A stretch of 64,000 nucleotides of DNA from Shewanella sp. AS1 (GCF_021412565.1 NZ_JAKCLJ010000012.1:37706-101705); one strand, 5' to 3'. Shown: positions 36,523 through 47,166, numbered from the stretch's first letter. Made by a program: numbers and translations. The notes: generated from the letters alone by a model not told the origin.

Positions 36523-39500
36523 TTAGTGCAGCTGCTTGCGCTTACGTAGCCAGGCTAGAGGCAATGTCAGGAAGATCAACATTCCCATAGAGCCGCCGCT
36601 TGATTTCTTCTCTTCTTCAGGCTCAGCAATTACTTCAGGTTCCGCTTCGGCTTCTTCAGTTGCTTCTTCAGTTCCTTCTTCAGCTTCTGACTCAGCCGGT
36701 AGGCTTTGTACCGTAACAGTGACAGTCGTTGAATCACTCAGACTGCCATCAGATACTGTGAGTGTGTACTCGTAGCTGCCTGCACTCAGATCTGAGACAG
36801 TCGCTGTTGCGCTGTCAGCATTACTGATTGAACCAGGACCTTCCCAAAGGTAGGTCAGTGCATCGCCATCTGCATCCGATGATGTGCTGCCATCTAAGGT
36901 AGCCGTTTCGCCTTCATTAATTGACACTGACTGACTGACTGCAACAGGCGCATCGGCAACTGGTGTTACCGTCAGCTGGAAGCTGGTGCTAGCGCTGTCG
37001 CTGCCATTCTTACTGTCAGCCACTGTCACTGTCACTGTGGTTGTACCATTGAAGTTAGCTTCAGGCGTGATAGAGATCAGTGCGCCAGGACCATTACCAT
37101 TGACCACACCAGAGATGTGCTCACCTGTGACAGTAATGATGTTGGCCGAGGTGTTCTCATCTGTATAGGCGACAACGATATCATCCAGTTGAGTATCCTC
37201 AAGTATGGTCTTATCGGTGATGTTACCTAGCTTGATATTGCTCGGTACATTCAGATTATGCTCAACCACTTCATCGGGCAGACCCGTTCTGGCTACATTG
37301 ACTTTAATTGGTTCTAGATTGCCAGCGGCATTGTTTTTCACCATAACCTGGAAAGTCAGATCGAACTGAGTGCTTTCTGGGCCAACATAGTCATAACAAA
37401 CCACTAGGTCATCTTTTACCTTAGATTCCAGATCATTAAAGGCGTACTGACTACCAATCCAGCCATTTTCTGGACCAAAGTCGCCACGGTAACCGTCGGT
37501 GCCATGAAGACCGATAGCACCTTTGCCACTTTGTGAGCCGAAATTGATGTTGTTGTAGGCCATGATAATTTCGAACTGACCTTCACCGTAGCGGTAGCCC
37601 ATATTGTAGATAGCTTCAAAGTCATAGGAATCATCTCTGTCGGGATAAATGAAAGCCCCAGTGTCCGGGTCGCGAGCCTTATCCACGCTGCGAGCCTTAT
37701 TCCATTGAACCACTAGGTTGCCGTCATCGGTGTAGGCGAACATGATCCCTGAATTATTGGCAACATCCAATGGTGTGGCTAATACGCTGAAGTCAACCAG
37801 ACTGTCAGAGAGCTCCACGCCTCGCCAGAATGGCGCAATGATCGCATCCGGTGAACCTTGGAAAGCCATAGGGAAATGTTGTGGTATCTGCAGGTAATTA
37901 TTATCCAGTTGCAGGTAGCCCATGGGACTGATGGTCAGCTGTGAATATTGACCGGTTGGTTCCTGGCTATTGTATAAACTGGTCGTTGTCCCTTCAGCGT
38001 AATACCAATCCAGTGGCAATACGACATTGTCATTAAAAACACCGCCATATTGAGGTTCGAAACCAAATTCCGCCAGATCCATAAATCCACCTGGGTTAGA
38101 TTGGCCGAAGTCTGGCATCTTACACATAGGATTGTTGTCGCTGGTGGTAATTGTGTAGTCGCGTTTCCAGTGTGCAGAATCAGACTGTACCGTAGACAGA
38201 GTAAAGCCATTTTCGGTTTCGGTGATCAGGTCAGCAATCATTTCCTTAGATGCTTTAACTGAGCCTGGTACCAGTACCAGATTATTAGGCAGTACGCTGC
38301 TGATGCTCATGTCGCGGTCATAACCATCGAGGTTTTCCATTACATGCAGATGCATGTCAATAGTTTGTCCAACCAGCGCCTGAGTTTTGCTGCCTTTCAG
38401 TGTGACTTCATTATCACCACGGACTAAACGCAGTGGGATTTGGGCAAGATCGCCTACCTGGTTAGCATCGCTGCCAATATTGAGCATCGAATAATAGATA
38501 TCGCCTTTAACCGCTTCAGGGATATTCCAAAGGACTTTGACATTGGTCTGACTCATGCCATCCAGCAGGCCTGGACCTTCGGCACTCATGGCTTCAGAGG
38601 TCTCATTACTCACAACCGCTGTTGCTACTTTGTAGGTATCAAAGGTATTGGCTGGATCGAAGAAGTTGTGTTGGTAGTTAGCAATCGCCACCCAATATTG
38701 ACCAGCTTCTGGATTATTGATGTTACAGTAGTCAGTAGTGAGGTCAGATGTCGACATACAGATGGCTTCTTCGTTCCATTGAGGCTGACCATCACCGTTA
38801 ACGTCATAACCAATCACAACATCGGCATCACCCGCCATCCACATCTCATCTTTGCCCGCTGTTGTGGCTGTACGTTCTAGCACTTCAACGATAAGACGAG
38901 ATGAATTTTCTGGTACCTGAACAGTGGTAATTTGCACTGAGTCATCAGTAATTTCATGACTACATACGAAACTACAATAGTCTACCGATTGCGGCAGTTT
39001 GACTTCTCTTAGCTGCGCTTTGACCGGCGTCGTGGCCTGATAGGCAGGTGTCGACGTTTCGGCAAGCATCAAGTTATTGATACTGTGAATACCTTGATCG
39101 CGATTGGCCATAAAGCCAACCGATTCAGGTAAGCTACGATTGTCAAACTTAACAGAAACAGGCAAGTGAACAGCAGGAATATCCATCTGTTTAGGCACTA
39201 ATTTTACCGAGCCCCAAGTTTCTACCTCAGAGTTACCTGTCTTGGTTTGGCTGTTAAGGATATTTGCCGTAAATACCACTGATTGACTTTCACCCGCTTT
39301 TAAGCTGAAGCTGGAAGGTACTGCGTTAAGCTCGACGCTGTACTCCTGAGTTTCGGTTTCTACCGTCCAGTCGCCATCACGAGCAGCGGTAAAGGTACGA
39401 ATCCAAGAACAGTTTTCACGGCAATGGAGGTTAACCAGCTCCGGCAGGTTCAAGTTTCTGACGATGCCGCCATTGGCAGGATCTGCCTGACGGAAGTTTT

Positions 39501-41817
39501 CTACGGTTTCATTCATGATTAGGCCGCTATTAATCGCCGCCTGTACGTCGACACGACCCGAGCCTGCGCGATAGATCCCCGCATCCAGTAATTGCGGTGG
39601 ATATCCACCTGCGCTGAAGCGCACATCATCGACAGCAGTCATCTGCATGGCGCTTTGGATTTCAGATGCACTCCAATCGGGATGAGCCTGTTTTACCAGG
39701 GCTGCGGCACCAGTAATATGTGGTGATGCCATAGAGGTTCCGCTCATCATGGTCCAATCACTGGCCCCAGGTGAGAATGTGAAAGGTTGATCGTCAGAGT
39801 TAGCCGCGAAAATATCCACACCGGGTGCGGTGATCATCGGGATTAAATGCTCTTTCACATAATTACTTGGACCACGTGAAGAGAAATCTGCCAAGATATC
39901 GGCTGTATTTTCATCTATGGTACGTTCCACATGGGAAGCCGTGATTTCAGCCTTGTGATAAGTTCCTGATGATAACCAGTTTTTAAGATAATAAGCATCC
40001 CAGTAGCCGATATGGATACCGGGTAAAGAATAGATATCATCAAATGTCATGCCATCGGGCACGCTGCTGTCAGACACTAGGTTTGCCAGAATAAAGCCAC
40101 CTGCGCCGCCTGCTTTTACGTTTTCTGCCTTGTCTACACGGGCGATATCACCGCGATCACATAAAACGATATCTGTTGGTTGGAAAGTACCCGCAGGGAA
40201 AGGAGCGTTACAGGTATTCGAAGTGTAGCCATCATCAGGATTTGGATCAGGGTAATTTTCAGCGTAAACCACATCACCTACAATGCCGCCGCTTAAGCTT
40301 TTACCAGACATGGTGGATGGAATATAAGAGGTCGCGTCGCTGTCAAAGCCTGTCATTGATTTGCCGACATAAGCAATTTCACGACCAGTGCTTGAAGCTG
40401 CAACGTTGAGTAGCCAGGGAGAGCTGTGATCGATATAGCTGAAGATCTCTGAGCCATTATTCGATCCAGAGTTACCTGCCGATGCTGCAACGACAATACC
40501 TGCTTCATGGGCATTTAAGAATGCCTGTTCCAGTGAGCTTTCCCAAGGGGAGTTTTCCTGACCACCGATAGAGAAGTTGATTACATCCACGCCTGAGGCA
40601 ACGGCATCTTCTACCGCTTTAACCAGCACATCGCCAGGACAGCCTGCATATGGGTCACCAGCATTGCCAGGGTAGCAGACCTGGAAGGCGACAATATTTG
40701 CATGTGGGGCCACACCAGAAACACGATCAAAAGTGAAGCCTGTGTCAATACCGTCACCTTCAACGCCAGAACTTTGTTGTAGTGGCGCATTGTTGATTAT
40801 GTTACCCGCCGCAGTGCTGGCGGTGTGTGAGCCATGGCCTGCGTAATCTTCACCGAAACGGGGTCTGATCTGAACATTCTCTTCCCAGTAAGGCTTATTG
40901 GGATCTTGGAACTCATCGGCAGAGTAGGCATCGGTGATCTTGTCGTAGCTGAACACTCCGATTAATTTATCGTTACAGCGATCGGCAAATTCCGCTTTCT
41001 GACAATCACCGAGATAGTGACCGAACGGGTTAGTGACGATATAACCGTCATCTCCCTTCGCAGCAAAACTTGGATGATCGGTATTGATACCTGTATCTAT
41101 GATACCAACGATCATCCCTTCGCCTTGGTAAGCGGTATTGTTGACGTTATCACCGCTCCAAACTTTATCAGCACCAATCCGAATTGGGCCGTAATCGGTT
41201 TGCAGCTGGTATAACTGACTCTTGGTAACGCGCTTTACTTGTGGCATTGAGGCTAATAGCTGAGCATCATGCTGTGACATGCGGGCGCTGAAACCATTTA
41301 ACACCTTGCTATAGCGCATGCGTGGGTTCAGGTTGCGTCCTAGCATATTGCCTGCAACATTTATCACATTATTTTGTGCCTGGAGTAGCTGAGATTCATA
41401 ACTGGCAGCACTTGGGCTTTTAAAGCTGGCAGCACTTAAACGTGCACTCTGTTTCTTGTTCTGTAATGTGGCACTTTTTTTCGAGTTTAGCTGCTGGCTG
41501 CGCTGATGCTTGACTAAGGTATCGCCATAAAGCTCAACAATGTAGTCAAATTCACCCACCTCATCGGCTTTGGATGGCTTGAATTTGCTGGCAGCGTCTG
41601 TACGTCTTAATGTCTGGTTAAGGCCGTTGTTCATCTTAACGCTATTTGCGCGAGCCCCAGAATTTTGTTGGATCTGTTGTAGTATTTCTTTGCTGGGCAG
41701 CTGGATTTTGTGTAGAGGTGAGCCGGAGGTCGAGTCGATCGACGCTATGGCGGATGTGGCCGCGCCAGCACTATATAGTGCGGCTAATGTGGCCAGATAG
41801 AGTTTTTTCTTATTCAA
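36523..41817 (-). CDS. Very large S8 subtilisin-like exported peptidase with GlyGly-CTERM tail
   Basis: A 1764-residue exported protease. Order: signal peptide (about 1-25), inhibitor I9-like propeptide (about 90-200), peptidase S8 domain with Asp241 (GIIDTGINTDHP), His328 (GHGSHTASTAAGN) and Ser695 (GTSMASPHITGAAAL), split by a PA domain insert (about 520-625), then fn3-like and other beta domains, and an Ig/PKD-like module near 1600-1690 (DADGDALTYLWEGPG). The last residues are an acidic stretch, KKSSGGSMGMLIFLTLPLAW, and a basic end, the GlyGly-CTERM pattern processed by rhombosortase and the type II system. The start is TTG (GGGAGAG 5 nt before). The upstream two-component system may control it; that is inference. 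Confidence 0.93.
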   Translation of the reverse strand: MNKKKLYLATLAALYSAGAATSAIASIDSTSGSPLHKIQLPSKEILQQIQQNSGARANSVKMNNGLNQTLRRTDAASKFKPSKADEVGEFDYIVELYGDTLVKHQRSQQLNSKKSATLQNKKQSARLSAASFKSPSAASYESQLLQAQNNVINVAGNMLGRNLNPRMRYSKVLNGFSARMSQHDAQLLASMPQVKRVTKSQLYQLQTDYGPIRIGADKVWSGDNVNNTAYQGEGMIVGIIDTGINTDHPSFAAKGDDGYIVTNPFGHYLGDCQKAEFADRCNDKLIGVFSYDKITDAYSADEFQDPNKPYWEENVQIRPRFGEDYAGHGSHTASTAAGNIINNAPLQQSSGVEGDGIDTGFTFDRVSGVAPHANIVAFQVCYPGNAGDPYAGCPGDVLVKAVEDAVASGVDVINFSIGGQENSPWESSLEQAFLNAHEAGIVVAASAGNSGSNNGSEIFSYIDHSSPWLLNVAASSTGREIAYVGKSMTGFDSDATSYIPSTMSGKSLSGGIVGDVVYAENYPDPNPDDGYTSNTCNAPFPAGTFQPTDIVLCDRGDIARVDKAENVKAGGAGGFILANLVSDSSVPDGMTFDDIYSLPGIHIGYWDAYYLKNWLSSGTYHKAEITASHVERTIDENTADILADFSSRGPSNYVKEHLIPMITAPGVDIFAANSDDQPFTFSPGASDWTMMSGTSMASPHITGAAALVKQAHPDWSASEIQSAMQMTAVDDVRFSAGGYPPQLLDAGIYRAGSGRVDVQAAINSGLIMNETVENFRQADPANGGIVRNLNLPELVNLHCRENCSWIRTFTAARDGDWTVETETQEYSVELNAVPSSFSLKAGESQSVVFTANILNSQTKTGNSEVETWGSVKLVPKQMDIPAVHLPVSVKFDNRSLPESVGFMANRDQGIHSINNLMLAETSTPAYQATTPVKAQLREVKLPQSVDYCSFVCSHEITDDSVQITTVQVPENSSRLIVEVLERTATTAGKDEMWMAGDADVVIGYDVNGDGQPQWNEEAICMSTSDLTTDYCNINNPEAGQYWVAIANYQHNFFDPANTFDTYKVATAVVSNETSEAMSAEGPGLLDGMSQTNVKVLWNIPEAVKGDIYYSMLNIGSDANQVGDLAQIPLRLVRGDNEVTLKGSKTQALVGQTIDMHLHVMENLDGYDRDMSISSVLPNNLVLVPGSVKASKEMIADLITETENGFTLSTVQSDSAHWKRDYTITTSDNNPMCKMPDFGQSNPGGFMDLAEFGFEPQYGGVFNDNVVLPLDWYYAEGTTTSLYNSQEPTGQYSQLTISPMGYLQLDNNYLQIPQHFPMAFQGSPDAIIAPFWRGVELSDSLVDFSVLATPLDVANNSGIMFAYTDDGNLVVQWNKARSVDKARDPDTGAFIYPDRDDSYDFEAIYNMGYRYGEGQFEIIMAYNNINFGSQSGKGAIGLHGTDGYRGDFGPENGWIGSQYAFNDLESKVKDDLVVCYDYVGPESTQFDLTFQVMVKNNAAGNLEPIKVNVARTGLPDEVVEHNLNVPSNIKLGNITDKTILEDTQLDDIVVAYTDENTSANIITVTGEHISGVVNGNGPGALISITPEANFNGTTTVTVTVADSKNGSDSASTSFQLTVTPVADAPVAVSQSVSINEGETATLDGSTSSDADGDALTYLWEGPGSISNADSATATVSDLSAGSYEYTLTVSDGSLSDSTTVTVTVQSLPAESEAEEGTEEATEEAEAEPEVIAEPEEEKKSSGGSMGMLIFLTLPLAWLRKRKQLH

Positions 41818-42238
41818 AACGCTCTCCCTTAATTCATTCGAGTTATTTTTGCTCCCAGTGCTCGAATACGTACCTCTACTGCTGTTAGTTTCACGGGAGC
41901 TGCACTGAAACTACAAAGAAGGAACTATGGGTACCAAGCCGATAAATGTGCATTAAACCGATTCTGTAAAACAGAGGATCAATGGTTAACACTTTTATCA
42001 ATACCTGAGTGTATGTGCCTTGGAGGAAATGCTAAATCGGACAGATAACCTAAGTGGTAACGCATATGTATTAAGTGTGTTAAAAATATGTAGGTCATAT
42101 GTACTAGAAAAGTGTTTGGTAGGCATTTTTAGCCTGTGGCAGGCGCAGTTTGGCCCGCAGCCATCGGCAATGGATAGCGAGTAAAACTTACTTATTTTTA
42201 AGCGGGAACCAACCTAATGCAGTATCTTCAGCCCCAGG
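41818..42238 (-). promoter_or_regulatory. Upstream region of the S8 peptidase gene with a long dyad
   Basis: A 420-bp gap without a gene. At 41886-41913 lies TAGTTTCA-N12-TGAAACTA, an 8-bp perfect inverted repeat about 70 bp before the TTG start, which could be an operator or a 5-prime UTR hairpin. No terminator was seen after the response regulator gene, so read-through into the peptidase is possible. Confidence 0.4.
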
Positions 42239-42853
42239 CTAGTGTTCCTCTTTAAAGAGCAGGGCCGCCTGGGTGCGATTTTCTACGTTCAGTTGTTTAA
42301 AGATGGCTGATGCGTGCACTCGCACTGTTTTCTCCGAGATCTGTAACTCGCGGGCGATAAGTTTGTTGCTCAGACCATCGGACATCAGCACCAATACTTT
42401 CTGTTGGCTTGGGGTCAGGCTGGTAAAGAGATCTTGTTTGGGATCGTGTTCAGCGGTGGCTGAAAATGCCTGGTGCTCTCCCAAGACCATGGAGCAGATA
42501 CTGTTAATCAGTACCTGTTCAGGTTCACTCTTGGAGATAAACTCTGCCGCACCGGCTTTGAGACATTCCTGACGGACCTCGAAGTCGTCATGGCCACTGA
42601 CCACTAACATAGGAATAGAGGGGAATTGGGTATGGATATACTCTATCCCTTGCACGCCTTTACATCCAGGCATGGAGAGATCCAGTATGACTAAGTCCAG
42701 ACTGTCCTTGGCCGCTTGTATGATACGAAACAGTTCCTGATAGTTGCTGGCACAGTCTATCTGGGTTGAGTCACCTATATTTTTCAGTTTCTCTTTGACG
42801 GCGTAGACATACAAGGGATGATCATCTGCCAGAGCAATGTGTATGTGGCTCAA
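42239..42853 (-). CDS. LuxR/NarL-family response regulator
   Basis: About 204 residues: receiver domain (Asp10, Asp11, phosphoacceptor Asp58 in VILDLSMPG, Lys in ISKSEP) and a C-terminal LuxR helix-turn-helix (about 143-195, LTPSQQKVLVLMSDGLSNKL). No ATG lies near the receiver start; a TTG at 42851-42853 overlaps the stop of the kinase gene (TTGA), with GAGG 9 nt upstream. It is therefore translationally coupled to the hybrid kinase and is its probable partner. Target genes are unknown; the adjacent subtilase is the simplest guess. Confidence 0.88.
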   Translation of the reverse strand: MSHIHIALADDHPLYVYAVKEKLKNIGDSTQIDCASNYQELFRIIQAAKDSLDLVILDLSMPGCKGVQGIEYIHTQFPSIPMLVVSGHDDFEVRQECLKAGAAEFISKSEPEQVLINSICSMVLGEHQAFSATAEHDPKQDLFTSLTPSQQKVLVLMSDGLSNKLIARELQISEKTVRVHASAIFKQLNVENRTQAALLFKEEH

Positions 42854-45800
42854 TTTCTCAATCCTCGTTTTAGTAACCAAAATAGTCGCGATAGTTTCAG
42901 TGGCTTTAATAAAAAGTGCACATCGGCTATCCCCTTGAGTCGGTTTTGTACCGATGCATCTGCCGAGACATAGATGAGGACACAAGGATGAACCAGTTTC
43001 TGTCGGTATCGCTCTAGGTAATCAACACCGTCTTCATTTTTACCTAAGTCAACATCAGACACAATAGCTTGATAGTCTGTATCTTGTTTTGCCATTAATG
43101 CCTGCGCCGATGAGAATGCATGCACCTTGTAGCCATTGTTGGTTAATTTGCTCACCAGCCATTCTCTCTGCTGGGGATCATCTTCGATCACGGCGATAAG
43201 CAGGTCTGAAAGCGGGCTAGGTGACTCAGTCTGTGTGAGGCTACGCGGCAGTGACAGTTGAAAACAGGCGCCTTTAGTTTCGGCGTCTAACAGCTTGATA
43301 TTGATATTGAGCACTTGCGCAATGGCGGCAACGATAGAAAGACCTAAGCCACTTCCGGGATAGTGGGTGTTGCCGCGTAAGAAGGGCTCGGGCCAGCGCT
43401 GTTTAATCTCTTCGGATAAGCCTGTGCCATTGTCGCGAATTTGAATGACGCAATCAGCCTGTTGACGAATGGCGCTTAAGGTAAGTTCACCACCGATCTG
43501 CAGGTTTTTGATACTGTTATCCACTAGGTTGTGCAATAAGCGACTGAGCAGATGTTGATCTGTGCTTACTGTCACCGGCTCGGGGCAGTTTATGTTAAAG
43601 CGAAGGTTTTTTTCCTGACAAGCGGGCAAGTATTGCTGGTGCATGCTTTGTAGCAATTGCGCTAGGTTGACATAGGTATGGGCGGGGGTCACGGCCCCGG
43701 CATCCAGTTTAGATAACTGGATAATGTTTTCCATCATATCTCCTAAGGTGTCGGAGACGCTCAGTAGTGCTTGTGTCTCTTTTCGAGCTGGCGATTTTGC
43801 TTTTATCAGGTTCGTGACATTGAGTCGCAGCAGTCCGACAAGGTTTTTCAGATCGTGGCTGGCACCAGTAATAAACCTCGCCTTATCCCTTTGTAGCTGC
43901 AGTGCTTCTGCCTGTTTCGCCTTGAGCTCCTCGGTGCGCTGTCTGACCTGTTCCTCAAGGGATTTGGCATAGTTATCCTGCAGTGACTTTTGAGTTTCCA
44001 ACAGGTTGAGACGCTCTTTCTGTGAGCGCCAACGCAATTGAAATAGCCAGCCAAGCAATGCCATAGCAGCAAAGAAATAGAGCAACAAGGCTGAGCCGCG
44101 TTTCCAGATTGGCGGCTTCACCTCAAAGGGTAGAGTCAGGGTATTGGAGTAATTGCCATCATACAGCTTGGCCTGCACAGATAGATTATATTTACCTGGG
44201 GTGAGGTAGGGAAGGTTAAGCTCTGTGTTTTCAAGGTGTTTCCAGTGTGGATCTGTATCGAACAGCCGATATTGGAATTCGGTGCGAGCCTTTAATGGTA
44301 GCGAACCTATCGCAAACTGAAGGTCTATCTGTTTCGGAGCGGTTAATGACAACGCATCTGTAGTCAAGGAGATAGGCATGTTATCTGCTTTGCCGCTGAC
44401 CCAATGAATCTGCTTGTTTTCAGATGCCACCAGATCGCCGTGTATGACTGAAAGGCCTCTTAATCCCAGCACGACAGGATGGCCGTTTATGTTAGTGCAG
44501 CCATTTTGATAATTCTCTTTATGGCTGAGTCCATCGAAAAGGGTGAGAGTACGTTTTAAGGCTAACTGTTTATCCAGCAGGGCGATGCCATTATTGGTCG
44601 ATACCAGCCAGCCATCATCTGAGGTGGGGGTCATACAGAGTATGGTTGAGTTTAACAGTTTATCATTGTCGGCTATGGGGGCACTTTGCCATTGCTTGCC
44701 ATCATAAGTCAGTTGCCAAATTCCCGAGCCTATGGTCATGGCCAGCAATTTATCATCTTGCACTGTCAGTCCGGCGAGCAACTTATCCGCTAACAAGGTT
44801 TGCCAAACAGAGGGTTTGTGGTCGCTTGGTGACAGCTTTGTGACCAGTAATCCTTCGCTCTGGGTTGCGATATAGAGATGCTCATTGAGGAGGATCATGC
44901 GATAACCTATCATCGCAGGAATCGGCTGAGTCCAGAGAATTGAGTGTTGTTCGCCCTCAGGAACGGTTAAAGAGAGCTGGTTGGTGTGGAGTAATAATTG
45001 CTGACCATTGGGGAATTCGATGGCATCTGTCAGCATAGTCATGTTCGTTGCCAGCTCTGGGATGGTGTCATTTAGTCGCCGCCAGCCCATGTTATTCAGC
45101 TCAATGGTGCCCGAGCGGTAGGAGTTAAGGTAGATGTGTTTGCCTGTATTGATAAAATTACTGGGTTCAAAATTCTTTGGGTAAGGCAGGCGTTTTCTTA
45201 ATTGCAGATTTCCCTGAGACTCTGACAGAAAAACCAGATCTTTCGCTCCTGCAACGACTAGCATCTGTTGTTCTTGATTGTCCAGATTGATGACGGCGGT
45301 TAATTCCTGCAGCAGCGGCATATCTTGATCTAGATAGCTGGCGATGCTCTTGTAGTTGGCAGAGATATAATAGAGCCCGTCCTGCAGGCCAAGCAGCAGA
45401 TTTTTTTGCTTGGTTACCAGCAAGGAGTGGTTGAAGGGGCGGCTGAGAAACAGGCCGCTACGCTTGTCTGACTCCAATAAGCTGACGTTAGAGAGGTCAT
45501 CATCAAGGATAAACAACCCCATATCACTGATGGCGTAGATTTTGTCATCATCGGAGACAATCTTACCTATGCTGGTTTCTTTTGCCGTTTGGGTTTCAAA
45601 TTTTATTTTTAAACATGCCTGCTTATCACAGCGATAGGTCAGGCCGACCTTGGTGACAAACCACACCTGATTTTGTTGATCTATGGTGAAGCTTAGAACT
45701 TGGCTCATTAACTGAGTCGCAAATGACAAGGTTTCTTGTTGTCTGGTGGCGAGATTAAGGTGAATGAATCCAGTTTTTAGCCTAATCAACAAGAGATCTC

Positions 45801-46392
45801 CCGCTCGCAGGAGATCGACTATAGGGGCGTTGGTGATGTTAAGCTCACCGGTTTCAAAGTTCAGGGTATTAATGGTATGCAGCTTGCCATTGACTAATAC
45901 GGCGATATGATCTTGATCCCAATTGATAATACGCGCAGCCTTACCCTGTGGAAACAGGTGGGCGAAATGCTGGATTGAGAGATCCCGGATATCGATTCTT
46001 TCTAATCCTTTTCTCGTCGCTACCCACATGCCGCCGTGATGATCCGCTTGAAGTCCATAGATAAAGCCACTGGAGAGTTGATTTTCGTCGGCTTGAAAGA
46101 TGCGGATCCTGTTAGCATCAAAGAGATTGAGACCATCTTGAGTGGCCACCCATAGCCGATCAAATTCATCTATTGCCATATCTTCGATGGCATTTTGTGA
46201 AAGTCCATCAAGACTGGTCACTCGCTGCGCCACTGCATGATGTCTTTGGGAGGGCTGGATCACCTTGGCTTCAATTGCAGGCGATGCTGTATGTAAGGAG
46301 GAGGGTTGGAATGTGAGGCCGTGACCCGCTTTAACAAACAGGGCACAAGACAAGATGGCGCAGTACAGGCTCTTTAATATTATTGTTTTCAT
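42850..46392 (-). CDS. Hybrid sensor histidine kinase with beta-propeller periplasmic sensor
   Basis: An 1180-residue kinase. After a signal or membrane segment comes a large periplasmic part of two-component-regulator propeller repeats (about 55-660, such as IDEFDRLWVATQDGLNLF), a Y_Y_Y-type beta domain (about 680-755, ending LTPGKYNLSVQAKLYDG), one membrane helix (about 765-785), a coiled coil, the HisKA box with His about 846 (TGASHDLKNLVGLL), the ATPase domain (IRDNGTGLS, GSGLGLSIVA) and a C-terminal receiver (Asp about 1112, IVSDVDLGKNEDG). This layout is common among polysaccharide-sensing systems; the signal here is not known. Overlaps the response regulator gene by 4 bp. Confidence 0.92.
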   Translation of the reverse strand: MKTIILKSLYCAILSCALFVKAGHGLTFQPSSLHTASPAIEAKVIQPSQRHHAVAQRVTSLDGLSQNAIEDMAIDEFDRLWVATQDGLNLFDANRIRIFQADENQLSSGFIYGLQADHHGGMWVATRKGLERIDIRDLSIQHFAHLFPQGKAARIINWDQDHIAVLVNGKLHTINTLNFETGELNITNAPIVDLLRAGDLLLIRLKTGFIHLNLATRQQETLSFATQLMSQVLSFTIDQQNQVWFVTKVGLTYRCDKQACLKIKFETQTAKETSIGKIVSDDDKIYAISDMGLFILDDDLSNVSLLESDKRSGLFLSRPFNHSLLVTKQKNLLLGLQDGLYYISANYKSIASYLDQDMPLLQELTAVINLDNQEQQMLVVAGAKDLVFLSESQGNLQLRKRLPYPKNFEPSNFINTGKHIYLNSYRSGTIELNNMGWRRLNDTIPELATNMTMLTDAIEFPNGQQLLLHTNQLSLTVPEGEQHSILWTQPIPAMIGYRMILLNEHLYIATQSEGLLVTKLSPSDHKPSVWQTLLADKLLAGLTVQDDKLLAMTIGSGIWQLTYDGKQWQSAPIADNDKLLNSTILCMTPTSDDGWLVSTNNGIALLDKQLALKRTLTLFDGLSHKENYQNGCTNINGHPVVLGLRGLSVIHGDLVASENKQIHWVSGKADNMPISLTTDALSLTAPKQIDLQFAIGSLPLKARTEFQYRLFDTDPHWKHLENTELNLPYLTPGKYNLSVQAKLYDGNYSNTLTLPFEVKPPIWKRGSALLLYFFAAMALLGWLFQLRWRSQKERLNLLETQKSLQDNYAKSLEEQVRQRTEELKAKQAEALQLQRDKARFITGASHDLKNLVGLLRLNVTNLIKAKSPARKETQALLSVSDTLGDMMENIIQLSKLDAGAVTPAHTYVNLAQLLQSMHQQYLPACQEKNLRFNINCPEPVTVSTDQHLLSRLLHNLVDNSIKNLQIGGELTLSAIRQQADCVIQIRDNGTGLSEEIKQRWPEPFLRGNTHYPGSGLGLSIVAAIAQVLNINIKLLDAETKGACFQLSLPRSLTQTESPSPLSDLLIAVIEDDPQQREWLVSKLTNNGYKVHAFSSAQALMAKQDTDYQAIVSDVDLGKNEDGVDYLERYRQKLVHPCVLIYVSADASVQNRLKGIADVHFLLKPLKLSRLFWLLKRGLRN

Positions 46393-46684
46393 TTTGGCCT
46401 AATTCTCAAGCTCCGTCAGGATAGAAACGCTATCCCAATATAGAGTCTCAGAGTGTAACAAACTTGTTGCAGTTTATGGAAGCAGGCACTTGTTCAAAAA
46501 CACAAATGTTACGATTGTGAACCCTGTAGATGAGTCAAAGCTAAGTACACTGGATTTAAGCAGAATTTGCTTGGGTGGGGGTTATGGGGATAGGTTTGAA
46601 CAGCATAATAATCGAAGCACTGCTGGGCAGCGCTTAGATTAGTTCACTTGGATAATTGTACTGCGGGTGTTCAAGGTATAGGAC

Positions 46685-46939
46685 TTAGTCCGTCGCGTTG
46701 AGTTTTTTCTCTAACTCGTTGACCTGCGCCTGCAGGGCTTCTAGTTTCTCTCGGGTCTTTAGCAGAACATGTTGCTGCACATCAAACTCTTCGCGGGAGA
46801 CTAAATCCAGTTTCATCAGCTGATTTTGTAAGACTTGCTTGGTTTTATCTTCAAATTCGCCGGCAAACTGTTTAAGGCCACTAGGCAGGTTATCGCTCAG
46901 TTGCTTAGCCATTTCTTCAATTTTCTTTGGGTTTATCAT
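46685..46939 (-). CDS. ubiK: Ubiquinone biosynthesis accessory factor UbiK
   Basis: An 84-residue protein: N-terminal MINPKKIEEMAKQLSDNLP, then a predicted C-terminal coiled coil (LLKTREKLEALQAQVNELEK), as in YqiC/UbiK (BMFP domain). It helps assemble the aerobic ubiquinone complex in E. coli. Single gene; 292 bp separate its end from the sensor kinase start, without any gene I can support. Confidence 0.92.
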   Translation of the reverse strand: MINPKKIEEMAKQLSDNLPSGLKQFAGEFEDKTKQVLQNQLMKLDLVSREEFDVQQHVLLKTREKLEALQAQVNELEKKLNATD

Positions 46940-47166
46940 GGTATCGATTTCGCTTATTGGCTAATAAATATCAATAGAATTGTACCTTAGCCAGGGCGGT
47001 TATGAAACCTAAAGCCTGGAGCGAACCAGAGAATCATCTACTGCTGGCTGGGTTTTAGAACAGACCAAAGAGGTTGCTGGCAGAGATATTTTTGTCAATG
47101 ACAGGGCTGAGATTCTGTTATGATCTGCCTTTATGCTTTCTTTCACTATTAGGTTTTATTTAATTA

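Noticed and set aside
38440..38880. 146-codon plus-strand open frame inside the subtilase gene
   Set aside because: Antisense shadow of a well-supported coding region; no signal of its own.
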